Below are positions 33,382 to 42,416 of a stretch of 64,000 nt of DNA, piece by piece. Each line of letters opens with the position of its first letter. Within the stretch, counting starts at the first letter, position 1. Origin of the DNA: Brevibacillus migulae (GTDB lineage: Bacteria > Bacillota > Bacilli > Brevibacillales > Brevibacillaceae); contig NZ_SDKD01000022.1 of assembly GCF_004521915.1 (NCBI RefSeq), positions 1-64,000 on the forward strand. The letters run 5' to 3'. The notes beneath the pieces were generated by a model. That model saw only the letters and a list, made by a program, of their open reading frames with translations, had not been told where the DNA came from and did not search any database. A program made the position numbers and the translations under genes.

Positions 33382-33882
33382 CTATCTCGCCAAAAAGAAC
33401 CACACAATCATCACGATCTGCAGCACCACTTTGACCACCGCGCTGCCCAGAAAAGCAATCAGGGAACCAAACCCGACCTTGACCGCTTGTTCGATGGGAC
33501 GCTTCTGAATCAACGTCTCAATCCCAATCACGAATAGAAACGGCAGGACGATCATCCCTATCGGCGGAAAGAAAAATATCCCAAGAATAATCCCAAGGAC
33601 TGCGCCAATGGACGATAACTTGGAACCTCCGTATTTCTTCACAAAATAAAGGTTTGTCATCAAGTCAGCACCATAGAGAAGGATGCTCATGACAACCATT
33701 CCCCACCAAAAGGACGCAGGAAGCCCGACTCCCGGTTCCGCGATCCCAAATTGATACAGCAGGAAGCCCGCCCAAAGCAATATCGTATCGGGCAATACCG
33801 GCAGGAAAATGCCTGCGATACTCAATGCGAACAACAGTACGACAATGATCCATAGAATGATATCCAACCAGTTTCCCTCCAT
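33382..33882 (-). CDS. DUF456 family membrane protein
   Basis: A 166-residue integral membrane protein with five to six helices. Its repeated Gly-rich motif segments ('LFALSIAGIFLPVLPDTILL' and 'GAVLGIILGIFFFPPIGMI', 'VGFGSLIAFL') define DUF456, of unknown function. Start is set at the ATG before GAG GGA AAC; an in-frame TTG at 33927 would add 15 residues but has a weak RBS as well. The 470 bases to its right hold no gene I can support. Confidence 0.8.
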   Translation of the reverse strand: MEGNWLDIILWIIVVLLFALSIAGIFLPVLPDTILLWAGFLLYQFGIAEPGVGLPASFWWGMVVMSILLYGADLMTNLYFVKKYGGSKLSSIGAVLGIILGIFFFPPIGMIVLPFLFVIGIETLIQKRPIEQAVKVGFGSLIAFLGSAVVKVVLQIVMIVWFFLAR

Positions 33883-34303
33883 CTGCTTACTTTCAAAAAG
33901 CGTTGCTTCGTTATGAATTGTGGCCAAGCCTTAGCGTTCTGTGTCTACCTAGAAGGAATACGTCTCATCACACAAAAGGTTTCAATCACAGCTGCTTATG
34001 CAATAGAGAGGAAGTCTATGAATTGGCAATCACTTTTTTCTTCGTTTGCTAACCGCGCACGGAAGCAAGAAATTGGAACATAGTTCGTATGCGCCTGAGC
34101 TGTTAATTTGAGAGCACTCAATTTGTTAACATAACAATTATTATGTAATGTATTATCGAACAACACTCTAGTTCGTGCTTCAAACACTCTGTGACTTTTC
34201 ATATTACACGGATCCAAAAAGCGATTGCTCTAGTGATCTCCTCCAGCATTTCTTTCTCCCTATCAGATCGATTGATGATTGTATCCGTCTACAAAACGCC
34301 AGT

Positions 34304-34345
34304 GGAAAGACCGCAGAAATGGGATGATTTCAGTCGGTCTTTTTC
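34304..34345. terminator. Terminator hairpin
   Basis: GAAAGACCG and CGGTCTTTTTC pair around a loop that itself pairs partly (GAAAT..ATTTC). It ends the leftward XRE regulator gene or a rightward transcript. Confidence 0.6.
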
Positions 34346-34353
34346 ATTCACAC

Positions 34354-34911
34354 TCATTTTTCTCCGTACGAATCAATCACCAAATAATACTGGCAATCGT
34401 TTTGTCCCGTGTTGATGAAGCGGTGCTGCACATCCGCCTCAAAGTAGAGGGAATCGCCCTGCTCTAGATCCACGACAAAATGTCCATTGCCCAATTCAAC
34501 GCGAAGCTTTCCTTGTGCGACCATGATGTACTCTTTTACCCCCGGTTTATGCGAAGGGAACATACCCGACTCTTTGCCCGTCGGCACGATGTTCAGTACA
34601 AACTCAATCCCCTTTGACGGAAACGACGGCGAGAGCAAATGCCGCTCAAAGCCTGACTTCTCATCCCGATACACCATCCGCTCGCCTCTGCGAATGACAA
34701 TCACCTCTCGACGCTCCTGCTCTCCCAACAACCGAGACAGGGTCAAGTCTAATGCTTCTGCAATCTGACAGGCCACCTGCAATGTCGGATTTTTTTCCTC
34801 TCGTTCGATTAACGACAACATCGAAGGACTTACACCGCTGCGGTCAGAGAGCTCCTGGAGAGTAAAGCCTTTCTCTTTTCTAGCTTGCTTTACATTCTTT
34901 CCAAAGCTCAT
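34354..34911 (-). CDS. XRE-family regulator with cupin domain
   Basis: A 185-residue regulator. The helix-turn-helix is at about 5-60 ('ARKEKGFTLQELSDRSGVSP', SMLSLIEREEKNPTL). The cupin sensor domain (about 105-183) shows 'MFPSHKPGVKEYIMVAQGKL', 'VVDLEQGDSLYFEADVQHRF'. Such proteins often control the neighbouring transporter or catabolic gene; here that is the divergent lactate permease. Start at the ATG behind GAGAGGGGCGCGAGC. Confidence 0.85.
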   Translation of the reverse strand: MSFGKNVKQARKEKGFTLQELSDRSGVSPSMLSLIEREEKNPTLQVACQIAEALDLTLSRLLGEQERREVIVIRRGERMVYRDEKSGFERHLLSPSFPSKGIEFVLNIVPTGKESGMFPSHKPGVKEYIMVAQGKLRVELGNGHFVVDLEQGDSLYFEADVQHRFINTGQNDCQYYLVIDSYGEK

Positions 34912-34957
34912 GATGCTCGCGCCCCTCTCCTTTTTTCTTTGACTAAAGGAAAAATAA

Positions 34958-35102
34958 TCTTGACGAGTCAAGTTTACATTTACTATGATAAACGATAATT
35001 TCCTATAGTAAAATCCTTTATTACTTGCCAATGACCCAATTGTTCATAAAAACGGAAGGGCTTGGTCACCTGTCGCTTCTTACGTGTATGTACTATAGGA
35101 AA
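34958..35102. promoter_or_regulatory. Divergent control region with paired inverted sites
   Basis: TTTCCTATAGTA (34999-35010) is repeated exactly in reverse complement, TACTATAGGAAA, at 35091-35102, about 80 bases apart. A CTTGAC-GA-GTCAAG dyad (34958-34971) also lies here, partly forming a TTGACG/TATGAT promoter with an 18-base spacer. Likely operators for the XRE-cupin protein. Confidence 0.6.
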
Positions 35103-35119
35103 AAATGGAGGGGGATTCT

Positions 35120-36637
35120 ATGCTGAAACTTTTGCTCTCGGCTTCGCCCATCGTCATTATATTGCTTATGCTGTTTGTATGGAAACAGTCTGCATGGAGA
35201 GCTGGGCTTGCCGGGTACGCCGCAGCCATCTTGCTGTCCTTGCTAGCTCCTGCATTTGACACCACGCTTGCGGAACTGCTCCATCCCGCGGTAAAAGGGG
35301 CGCTGACAACCTCACTTGTCGCCTACGTCCTGCTGTTTGGCATTCTCCTGTTTCACCTGATGAAAGAAACGAGCGTCATCGATACCATCGCTTCCTACAT
35401 CTCTCAATCGACGCGAGACCCAATCCGTCAGGTGCTGATCCTGGCATTTGGCTTGTCCCCTCTGGTAGAATCATCGAGCGGATTCGGCATTGCCATGGTG
35501 GTCACTGCTCCCATCCTGATTACACTCGGTTTTGACCGATTCAAAGCCGTATTGATTTCACTCGTCAGCTTAAGCGCCGTTCCCTGGGGATCGCTCGCAC
35601 TGGGCACGATCATCGGGGCAAATCTGGGGAATATTCCCGTCCATCAACTCGGTACGGGTAGTGCTGTCCTATCGCTTCCGACCTTCCTCTACTTTGCCTT
35701 TATCGCGGTGCTCATAGCGGGTGGCTGGAGCGGTGTGAAGCGCAGAGGCTGGGAAACGCTCGCGGTGAGCGGCGCATTTGCCTTATCCGTTTTGTTGTGT
35801 AACGTCTACCTGAGTGTAGAGTTGGCCGGTGTTTTTGGATCGCTTGTGGCTATATCGGTTGAGCTTCTGTTTATTCGTTATGCAGCTGATTCCGGCAGCA
35901 TACCAGCCAACAAGGCCACCTCGGAAGTCTCCGTGACGACGGCCGCAGCGCACAATCAAATGGGCATCCTGAAGACGTTCAGCCCGTATCTGCTCCTGAT
36001 CTTGCTGCTGCTTTTATCGCGAGTGTTTACACCGTTGTCTCTTTTTTTGCAGACTCATTTCGTCATTACCCTCCCTCCCTACCAATTTGCATTACCCTTG
36101 CTTCACTCTCCCGGCTTCTTCCTTTTTCTGGTCTGCCTGTTCACCGCTATCATGTTTCGGGCTGACAGCCGTATCTGGCAGAAAAGCATTCTAGCTACTT
36201 GGAAACAGGGGGTACCGGTCATTGGCTCGACATTGTTCTTCGTAGGCATGTCTGAGATCATGGCTACGTCCACGATGACGCAGACGCTTGCACAAGCGGC
36301 AGCAGCCTCTTTTGGAACTGCATTTTTGGTGATCTCCCCTGTGATCGGCGGGTTGGGCGGATTTTTGACAGGAAGCAACACCGGTTCCAACGCCATGTTC
36401 ATCAAATTGCAGGTGCAGACCGCACAACAGCTGGGAATGATCCCGGAGGTATTTGCCTACGGACAGAATACCGCTTCCTCCCATGCCATCATGGCCTGCC
36501 CTTCTCGTGTCCTTCTCGGTGCCTCCGTGGTGAACGTGATGGATCGCGAACACGAATTGCTGAGAAAAGTCACGCTGGTCATGCTGGGAACGATCGGTTT
36601 GGTCATTCTCGGTGTTGTACGGATGTATCTTTTCTAG
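35120..36637 (+). CDS. lctP: L-lactate permease (LctP family)
   Basis: A 505-residue transporter with about 12-14 membrane helices. LctP features include 'ALTTSLVAYVLLFGILLFHL', 'LAFGLSPLVESSSGFGIAMVV', 'SLSAVPWGSLALGTIIGANL' and the C-terminal GGFLTGSNTGSNAMF and 'NTASSHAIMACPSR'. Family members take up L-lactate or glycolate with protons. The ATG follows GGAGGGGGATTCT. It is divergent from its probable XRE-cupin regulator. Bacterial lldP family; substrate range not testable here. Confidence 0.9.
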   Translation: MLKLLLSASPIVIILLMLFVWKQSAWRAGLAGYAAAILLSLLAPAFDTTLAELLHPAVKGALTTSLVAYVLLFGILLFHLMKETSVIDTIASYISQSTRDPIRQVLILAFGLSPLVESSSGFGIAMVVTAPILITLGFDRFKAVLISLVSLSAVPWGSLALGTIIGANLGNIPVHQLGTGSAVLSLPTFLYFAFIAVLIAGGWSGVKRRGWETLAVSGAFALSVLLCNVYLSVELAGVFGSLVAISVELLFIRYAADSGSIPANKATSEVSVTTAAAHNQMGILKTFSPYLLLILLLLLSRVFTPLSLFLQTHFVITLPPYQFALPLLHSPGFFLFLVCLFTAIMFRADSRIWQKSILATWKQGVPVIGSTLFFVGMSEIMATSTMTQTLAQAAAASFGTAFLVISPVIGGLGGFLTGSNTGSNAMFIKLQVQTAQQLGMIPEVFAYGQNTASSHAIMACPSRVLLGASVVNVMDREHELLRKVTLVMLGTIGLVILGVVRMYLF

Positions 36638-36732
36638 CAATAAACCAACAGCTCTTGCCGCCTATCAAGAACTTTATTTTCCGGTCCGTCCTTTTCTTTT
36701 TCTTCCAAAACCATTTGTCCATGAACACGTGA

Positions 36733-36777
36733 AAAAAGCCAGTCAACACAAGAAAATAAGCGTTGAACTGGCTTTTT
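36733..36777 (+). terminator. Terminator after lactate permease
   Basis: AAAAAGCCAGT-CAAC pairs with GTTG-ACTGGCTTTTT around a 13-nt loop. Confidence 0.8.
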
Positions 36778-36874
36778 GTTTCATTCACGACAGCCGATCA
36801 TTTTGGTCGACAGCCAACGTGTCATGCTTGAGCTGCTCAATCTCCGTTTTTGTAATCACAACTAGCTTGTAGGG

Positions 36875-37222
36875 TTATACCCGATACTCCCGATACGCCT
36901 GCTTTACCCTCTCGATCTGGGCGAGGTGGTCACGTACATGGAGGACGCGCAATTCAACCAGTTCTTTGAGCGTGTACCGCACACCATCGGGATATTGCCC
37001 GACCCGCTCAAACTGCTGGGGCGTCAGATTTTCCAGAAGTGGCAGCATGCTGGCCCGCAGCATTTGGAACAGGAGCAGATGCTGCTCACGGTCCAACCGT
37101 TCATATCCCAACTTATCCGTCCAGGCTTCCTGATCAAAAGATAGCAGAAGGGGTTCTTCCTCCGCCAAGACTTTTCTCAACCGATGTGTCGACAGGATTT
37201 CATCATCCGTCACATGGATCAT
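36875..37222 (-). pseudogene. DinB-like protein missing its N-terminal helix
   Basis: A 115-residue frame that matches the middle and C-terminal parts of DinB/YfiT four-helix metalloproteins (LLSFDQEAWTDKLG; LTPQQFERVGQYPDG; 'KELVELRVLHVRDHLAQIE' with the C-terminal metal histidines). Typical members have about 160-175 residues and an N-terminal helix plus 'GKWS..E.l.HI.d.E' that is absent here. Its first residues abut the stop of the HAD gene 3 bases away, and no good RBS is seen. Most likely a 5'-truncated gene, though a short variant cannot be excluded. Confidence 0.55.
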
Positions 37223-37225
37223 AAC

Positions 37226-38038
37226 CTATTGATGGCTGTTTACCTGTAAGGATAGCATTTGCATGATTGTTTTCATTACAGCATCTTCGTCATTGGAACG
37301 GGTAATAAAATTCGCGACATCTTTTAATTCTTGAACTGCATTTCGGACAGCAAAACTATAGGTAGCGCGAGTCATAAGTTCTAAATCATTATAACCATCT
37401 CCGAATGCCATCGTTTCTTCAGGCGTCACATTCAATAATCGCTGCAAGTGTTCAACGGTAGTGCCCTTATGGACATTGGCATTCGCGATATCGATCCATG
37501 CAGCTTCCGAAGCAACAATATAAGCTGACTCAAAAAACGGCTTTAATTTGTCTCTGGTTTCCATACACCTTAATAAAGGGTCGTGAATCGTAATTTTAAC
37601 AAAATCATCTGTTATTTCATGAAAATTAGAGATTTGTCTTATTTGCGCATAGGACTTTCTGACAATAGCTGCTTCCTCGTCAGGAATGTCATCTTTGATG
37701 ACCGCACCATTTCTTGTACACGCGATAATGGTATGTTCTGAGCTAATTTCTTCGAGTACGCGGATGATCTCCAGCCCTAATGTATTGCTTAGCAGAGATT
37801 CATATACAAAGTTTCCGTTATGCTTGATACGAGTTGCACTATCCCCTAAAATCCATAAATCATCTGCATCCTCACCCAATAACTCTTCTACACGTTCACA
37901 TTGCTTGCCGGTAACTGGAGCGAAAACTACCCCTTTTTCTCTCATCATCTTTCTTACATCCTTGTAGAGCTCCCTGTTAAAATCACCGCTGCTATTCAAG
38001 AACGTTCCGTCCATATCAGTTAGCACTAATTTAATCAT
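37226..38038 (-). CDS. Cof-type HAD-IIB family phosphatase
   Basis: A 270-residue haloacid dehalogenase-type phosphatase. Motif I DMDGTFLNS (residues 8-16), motif II in APVTGKQ, the Lys in 'ANVHKGTTVEHLQRLL' and motif IV GDGYNDLELM are present, with a C2B cap in between. Such enzymes hydrolyse sugar phosphates or pyridoxal phosphate. The ATG follows GGGAGGGAATCCT. Its base composition is clearly more AT-rich than the flanking genes, and it abuts the truncated DinB-like gene, suggesting a horizontal insertion. Confidence 0.85.
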   Translation of the reverse strand: MIKLVLTDMDGTFLNSSGDFNRELYKDVRKMMREKGVVFAPVTGKQCERVEELLGEDADDLWILGDSATRIKHNGNFVYESLLSNTLGLEIIRVLEEISSEHTIIACTRNGAVIKDDIPDEEAAIVRKSYAQIRQISNFHEITDDFVKITIHDPLLRCMETRDKLKPFFESAYIVASEAAWIDIANANVHKGTTVEHLQRLLNVTPEETMAFGDGYNDLELMTRATYSFAVRNAVQELKDVANFITRSNDEDAVMKTIMQMLSLQVNSHQ

Positions 38039-38183
38039 AGGATTCCCTCCCGTATTCGCTCATTTTATTGCATCAGAACTCAAGATCATTCTTGCAAGAA
38101 AGCCTGTCGTAAAGAAGCCGCCAGTCCGTTTCTATTGCAGCTATTGGTGTACATATTAACGTGCGTTTCCCGTTTGTTCGATG

Positions 38184-39392
38184 CTAACCCCTGGCAGAAA
38201 ATTCGTTCCGCTTGTCTAGGAGAACGTTCAACCGCTCCGAAAATAACAGCATAGCTCCAGCCAATACCACAATATATAACGGGAAGATGCCGATGGTCGA
38301 GAACCCTGCCAGCAGACCGAGAAGCGGCGGCATCAAGGCGCTTCCCGTATAAGCAACTGCCATCTGATACCCCATAATCTTTTGTGCTCGTTCTTTCCCG
38401 AATCGTACAGGCGTCTCATGCAGCATGCATGGATAGATCGGTGCAAGCCCCAGTCCCATGATCAGCAATCCGGCCAAAGCGAAACCAGTCGGGAGCGGCA
38501 GCAGCAGGAGCAACGCTCCCGCAAATGCAGTGATCTGGCCTCCTCGGATCAGAATCCGATTGCTCAACTTGAATGTGACGAATCCGGTGATCAACCTTCC
38601 GATGGTGATTCCCGCAAAGTAAATGGAAACCCACTGCGCGGCATCGTAAGCAGTCAGTCCTCTGTCCTTCAACAAATAACTGCTGCCCCACAAGCCCACC
38701 GTCATCTCGACCCCGCAGTAGAACAAAAACGATGCCAATGCATACTTGACACCTGTCACATGCTGAGGTTTGTACGTCCCCTCGTATGCAAGTGACGTTT
38801 CCGTCTCCGATGGCTCCACCCCCAGACCAGCGCCTCGCTGCTCTGCTCTTGACCTCCATAACGGGAGGGTTACCATTAATAAGATCACCAACGCGATCTG
38901 AATGCCGGCCACGGTCAAATAGCCGTCTCGCCAGGAAACATTCCCCGATAAGAACGGGGCCATAATCATCGGACCAGCCGTAGCGCCAACGCCCCAGAAA
39001 CAATGCAGCCAACTCATGTGATGGGCTTTGTACCGTGCCGCGACGTAGTCGTTCAGCCCTGCATCAACAGCACCTCCGCCGAGTCCCAGTGGGATTGCGC
39101 AGACGATCAGCCATACGATAGATGGTGCGTATGAAAATCCCACCAGCGAGCTGGCCGTCATGATACAGCTTGCGAGCGTCACAACCCCCGTGCCGAACCG
39201 ACGCACAACTGCCCCGCTAAATAAACTGGACACGATCGTACCGACCGTAATGGTCATCGACAACACCCCGGCCATCCCGAGTCGCGCTTCCAGATCCGTA
39301 CCAATTACTGGCCATGCCGCACCAAGCAAGGAATCCGGTAGCCCAAGACTGATAAAAGCCAAATAAATAATAATGAGCAAAATCGTCCCCAT
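38184..39392 (-). CDS. MFS transporter (sugar-type, FucP/YfkF-like)
   Basis: A 402-residue transporter with 12 helices. 'GLPDSLLGAAWPVIGTDLEA' at the start is typical of a firmicute MFS subgroup near fucose permease. 'MTITVGTIVSSLFSGAVVRRFG' is the loop 2-3 motif region, and 'HCFWGVGATAGPM' is shared by FucP-like members. Probably imports a sugar. It is 24 nt downstream of the ROK regulator, in one operon; start is the ATG behind AGGAGCTGCATGT. Confidence 0.85.
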   Translation of the reverse strand: MGTILLIIIYLAFISLGLPDSLLGAAWPVIGTDLEARLGMAGVLSMTITVGTIVSSLFSGAVVRRFGTGVVTLASCIMTASSLVGFSYAPSIVWLIVCAIPLGLGGGAVDAGLNDYVAARYKAHHMSWLHCFWGVGATAGPMIMAPFLSGNVSWRDGYLTVAGIQIALVILLMVTLPLWRSRAEQRGAGLGVEPSETETSLAYEGTYKPQHVTGVKYALASFLFYCGVEMTVGLWGSSYLLKDRGLTAYDAAQWVSIYFAGITIGRLITGFVTFKLSNRILIRGGQITAFAGALLLLLPLPTGFALAGLLIMGLGLAPIYPCMLHETPVRFGKERAQKIMGYQMAVAYTGSALMPPLLGLLAGFSTIGIFPLYIVVLAGAMLLFSERLNVLLDKRNEFSARG

Positions 39393-39415
39393 ACATGCAG
39401 CTCCTATCCTCAAAA

Positions 39416-40441
39416 TCAATCGTCTGCAGCAATAATCAGATTCAGTCCCAGCCTCTTCAAACCGTGCAAATAGTCTTCTCTCCAATCGCTCGCCGTAAGT
39501 TTTGGAAGATGTTCCTTTACCATATAGGAAGCGCTTCTTGCTGCGATGGCATCCAGAAGATCATCACTTACTTCATCGCGGCAAAAGATGACGGCATGCG
39601 GGTTCAGAATCGCTGAAAACGTGGCGACCAGCCGGCTCACCGCATCGACCCCGACGGACTCGTGCATGACGATAAGCTTTCCTCCAGCGTCCGTAATCGC
39701 TTGTTGGAAGTTTCGGCCGTCATAAAGGGGAACGAAAGAGACTTCACCCGAGAATGACGTCTTTCCCCGCACTAAATGGCCGTTGACCAATAGACCCGCC
39801 CCCGGCCCGTTCTGACCGAAATACAGATAGATCAGCGATAGATTCTCGCGGGTGTCCAACTTGTCGTAATAACCCAATACCGCCGCATTCATGTCGTTCT
39901 CCACGACGACAGGCAGTGAAAACTGGTTTTCACAAAAACTTTTCAGGTCAAAATTCTGAAACTTCTCATATCCAGGAATGTGGATGATTCGCCCTTCGTT
40001 GACTGATCCAGGTACACCGAAAGCCAACGAACTGATTCGAGGATGCCGTTCGATCAAAGCCTCGACATGCTGCGCCAGTGTCGCAATATCGTCCAGCAGA
40101 AAACCGCAAGTACTCCCTTTTTCCCTCACTTCGCCTAGAGCGTTATAGATCGTGTATTGCGTTTCCGTTTTCTCGAGAAACAGTGCGGCGACCAGCTTAT
40201 AATCAGGGTTGTAAGCGTAACGCTGTGCTCTTCTTCCCCCACTTGATTCATCTAGACCGACGGTAAGCAGCTCGCCTGCCTTCTCCATCTGGGTGATAAA
40301 CTTGCTGATTGTCGGAAAACTGATTCCCAGCTTTTCGCTTAACTCGACCTTTGTTGCACTTCCAGATGCCAACAGCATCGTCCGAATGCCTCTAAGAACC
40401 GCTTTCTTCATTTCTTTCGGTGTTGATATCTTTTCACTCAC
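39416..40441 (-). CDS. ROK-family transcriptional repressor (XylR/NagC-like)
   Basis: A 341-residue regulator. The N-terminal winged helix ('ATKVELSEKLGISFPTISKF', residues about 27-60) is followed by a ROK sugar-binding domain with 'SSLAFGVPGSVNEGRIIHIP' and 'VVENDMNAAVLGYYD'. The zinc-binding CxCGxxGC cluster seen in many ROK members is not present, so zinc binding is likely lost. It controls the MFS gene downstream and perhaps itself through the dyad at 40467-40488. Start taken as GTG behind GGGGTGATG. Confidence 0.85.
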   Translation of the reverse strand: MSEKISTPKEMKKAVLRGIRTMLLASGSATKVELSEKLGISFPTISKFITQMEKAGELLTVGLDESSGGRRAQRYAYNPDYKLVAALFLEKTETQYTIYNALGEVREKGSTCGFLLDDIATLAQHVEALIERHPRISSLAFGVPGSVNEGRIIHIPGYEKFQNFDLKSFCENQFSLPVVVENDMNAAVLGYYDKLDTRENLSLIYLYFGQNGPGAGLLVNGHLVRGKTSFSGEVSFVPLYDGRNFQQAITDAGGKLIVMHESVGVDAVSRLVATFSAILNPHAVIFCRDEVSDDLLDAIAARSASYMVKEHLPKLTASDWREDYLHGLKRLGLNLIIAADD

Positions 40442-40466
40442 AGAAACATCACCCCGGTTGCAGAAT

Positions 40467-40488
40467 CTTATTAAACGCATTTAATAAG
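40467..40488. promoter_or_regulatory. Perfect 9-4-9 palindrome, ROK operator candidate
   Basis: CTTATTAAA-CGCA-TTTAATAAG lies 26 bases upstream of the ROK start codon. Size and position fit an autoregulatory operator. Confidence 0.65.
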
Positions 40489-40648
40489 TGTATTTTTATC
40501 GTACCAGAGTTCCAATGCAATGGGAAGCTCCTCTGCACAGGCTTCAGCTCCCGAACTCGAAAATTAACCTCAAATTATCGGTTCGCGCTGCGGGTAGTTT
40601 GTGGACGTAGTTTTTGGGTTTTGAACGCCCCTGTCTGTTCCTTCAATG

Positions 40649-40682
40649 AAAAACGGCAACCGATTGTTGTGGCCGGTTGCCG
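40649..40682 (-). terminator. Terminator of the TetR gene
   Basis: CGGCAACCG and CGGTTGCCG pair around an 11-nt loop and are followed by TTTTT on the minus strand. Confidence 0.8.
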
Positions 40683-40758
40683 TCATGTCCTTATTGAGCT
40701 TTCGATCCCCGTTAATCCAATCTTACCTGTATAAAAAACGGTTCGGTTCTCCAAATGT

Positions 40759-41478
40759 CTAAGTTTCCTTATTTCCTCGCAGGAGTATGGCTGAAAAACC
40801 ATCAATTAATACACTTAATCCAAAATGAAATTCTTTCTCCCAATCGCTTTTGGTGGTATGGGAAGCTAAGCGAATCATATTCGGAAATCGTTCTTCCGGT
40901 AGTTGACGATAAAATTGGTCATACTGTTCGCCCAATTCCTCGAATGTAGAATGACGGTTCCGTGCAATGATCTGCAGTTGAGCCTCTTCGGCTGCAAAGC
41001 CTTGCACGTAATTTTTCAGCATGGAGGCGATCCACGGAACGTGGGGGTCTGAAAAACCCGCTGAAACCAGTAAATGATATAGTTTTTCGATTTGGGTTAG
41101 CCGTTCGTAGCCCATGGCAATCGTTTGATGAAACAACTCTACTGCATCTCGATGGGAAAGAAGAACCTTTCTGAACTCCCCCGCCCATTGATAAATCTGT
41201 TCTTGCCAAGAAAGGGACTTATCCGGCCAAACCATTTCTCGACTGATACGGTCTGAAAGCAGCTGCATCAACTCTTCTTTATCTTTGACATGGTAGTATA
41301 GGGACGCAGTTTTTACCTGTAATTTGTCCGCTATTTTCCTCATACTTAACTCTTTCAAGCCAATCTCGTCCAATAACTGTAGGGCGGTTTCCAGGATTCG
41401 ATTGCGGTCAAGCGGAATATGTATAGTTCCTTCATCGGTTACATTGTTTAGTAATGGGGTAGTACGACGTCTTGCCAA
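40759..41478 (-). CDS. TetR-family regulator (TetR_C-type)
   Basis: A 239-residue repressor. The helix-turn-helix domain is at about 22-70 ('NRILETALQLLDEIGLKELS', MRKIADKLQVKTASLYYHVKDK). The C-terminal ligand domain resembles that of the tetracycline repressor class. Start assigned to TTG with AGAGGTG six bases upstream; a GTG at 41496 lies within that RBS. It is divergent from the lactonase-like gene and probably regulates it through two tandem operators. Confidence 0.85.
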   Translation of the reverse strand: MARRRTTPLLNNVTDEGTIHIPLDRNRILETALQLLDEIGLKELSMRKIADKLQVKTASLYYHVKDKEELMQLLSDRISREMVWPDKSLSWQEQIYQWAGEFRKVLLSHRDAVELFHQTIAMGYERLTQIEKLYHLLVSAGFSDPHVPWIASMLKNYVQGFAAEEAQLQIIARNRHSTFEELGEQYDQFYRQLPEERFPNMIRLASHTTKSDWEKEFHFGLSVLIDGFSAILLRGNKET

Positions 41479-41496
41479 AGCATTCACCTCTTTCAC

Positions 41497-41558
41497 TTGA
41501 CAAGTATACCACGTTTTTGTATTCTAACACCATTAGATTATTCTAACGCCATTAGATT
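41497..41558 (+). promoter_or_regulatory. Promoter with two tandem TetR-type operators
   Basis: TTGACA (41497-41502), 17 bases, TATTCT (41520-41525). The sequence TTCTAACRCCATTAGATT occurs at 41522-41539 and 41541-41558, 19 bases apart, each with a TCTAA..TTAGA dyad. The first copy overlaps the -10 element, so repressor binding would block transcription. Confidence 0.7.
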
Positions 41559-41573
41559 GGGAGGTGACGCACC

Positions 41574-42374
41574 TTGAATGTGTTCGCAAAATTGCATATT
41601 TTACACTGCGGCCAAGTAAAGGTCGATCAGCGCTTAGCTTTTAAAACGGCTGAACTAATGGATGTTCCACTTGTAGGATCAAGATCGGAACAAGATCAGC
41701 TCCTGCTCCCCGTTTCTTGCTATTTGATTGAACATCCAAAGGGAGCCATTCTCATTGATGCTGGTTGGAGCGAAGCAGTACGTTCTGATCCAGAAACGGC
41801 CATAGGATCTTATGCTTATCAGATCTGCCACCCTCATCTGCCCCCAGGACAATCCATTCGGGAACAATTGGAAGCAAGAAACATACCGGTTCAGCAGCTC
41901 AGATATGTTTTGATAAGTCACATGGATGTCGATCATATCAGCGGCCTTCATCATCTTGAAGGAGCACAGTCTTTCATCGTTAGCGAGCCAGAATGGAATG
42001 GGGCAAAAGCCCATCAAAAGGCCAAGTGCCAAGGGGTTGCCATCCATCCCTTTTCTCTTGATCCCATTCCATTCGGTCCCCTACAACTGGGGAAAGATTT
42101 GTACGGCGACGGAAGCATTTACTTCATCCTTACTCCCGGTCATACGGATGGATTGATCTCTGTACTTGTACGCGTTCAGGATGGTTGGGTGCTGCTCGTC
42201 TCCGATGCCGGCTATTCCGAGATATCGTGGAATGAAATGGTTCTGCCTGGATATACAAGCGATGACGAAATGGCTTTTCAGTCTTTGCAATGGATCCGTG
42301 AATTTTCTCACAGAGAGGATTGCATCGCGGTTATCGCTAATCACGATCCGCTCGTCAAAGCAGCCAGCTTTTGA
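41574..42374 (+). CDS. MBL-fold hydrolase, N-acyl homoserine lactonase-like
   Basis: A 266-residue metallo-beta-lactamase fold enzyme. It has the zinc motif HMDVDH (in 'VLISHMDVDHISGLHHLEG'), 'ILTPGHTDGLISVLV', 'LVSDAGYS' and the final His in VIANHDP. This arrangement is that of AHL lactonases such as AiiA, so a lactone-cleaving, quorum-quenching role is possible but other lactones or esters are equally likely. TTG start behind GGGAGGTGACG. Cytosolic. Confidence 0.8.
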   Translation: MNVFAKLHILHCGQVKVDQRLAFKTAELMDVPLVGSRSEQDQLLLPVSCYLIEHPKGAILIDAGWSEAVRSDPETAIGSYAYQICHPHLPPGQSIREQLEARNIPVQQLRYVLISHMDVDHISGLHHLEGAQSFIVSEPEWNGAKAHQKAKCQGVAIHPFSLDPIPFGPLQLGKDLYGDGSIYFILTPGHTDGLISVLVRVQDGWVLLVSDAGYSEISWNEMVLPGYTSDDEMAFQSLQWIREFSHREDCIAVIANHDPLVKAASF

Positions 42375-42416
42375 GTTTTACACGAAAATACTACTTAACT
42401 GAGAGGAGATCATCAA

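Noticed and set aside
34157..34175. CGAAC..GTTCG dyad as a possible SOS box
   Set aside because: The spacer is nine bases, not the four required for LexA/DinR boxes.
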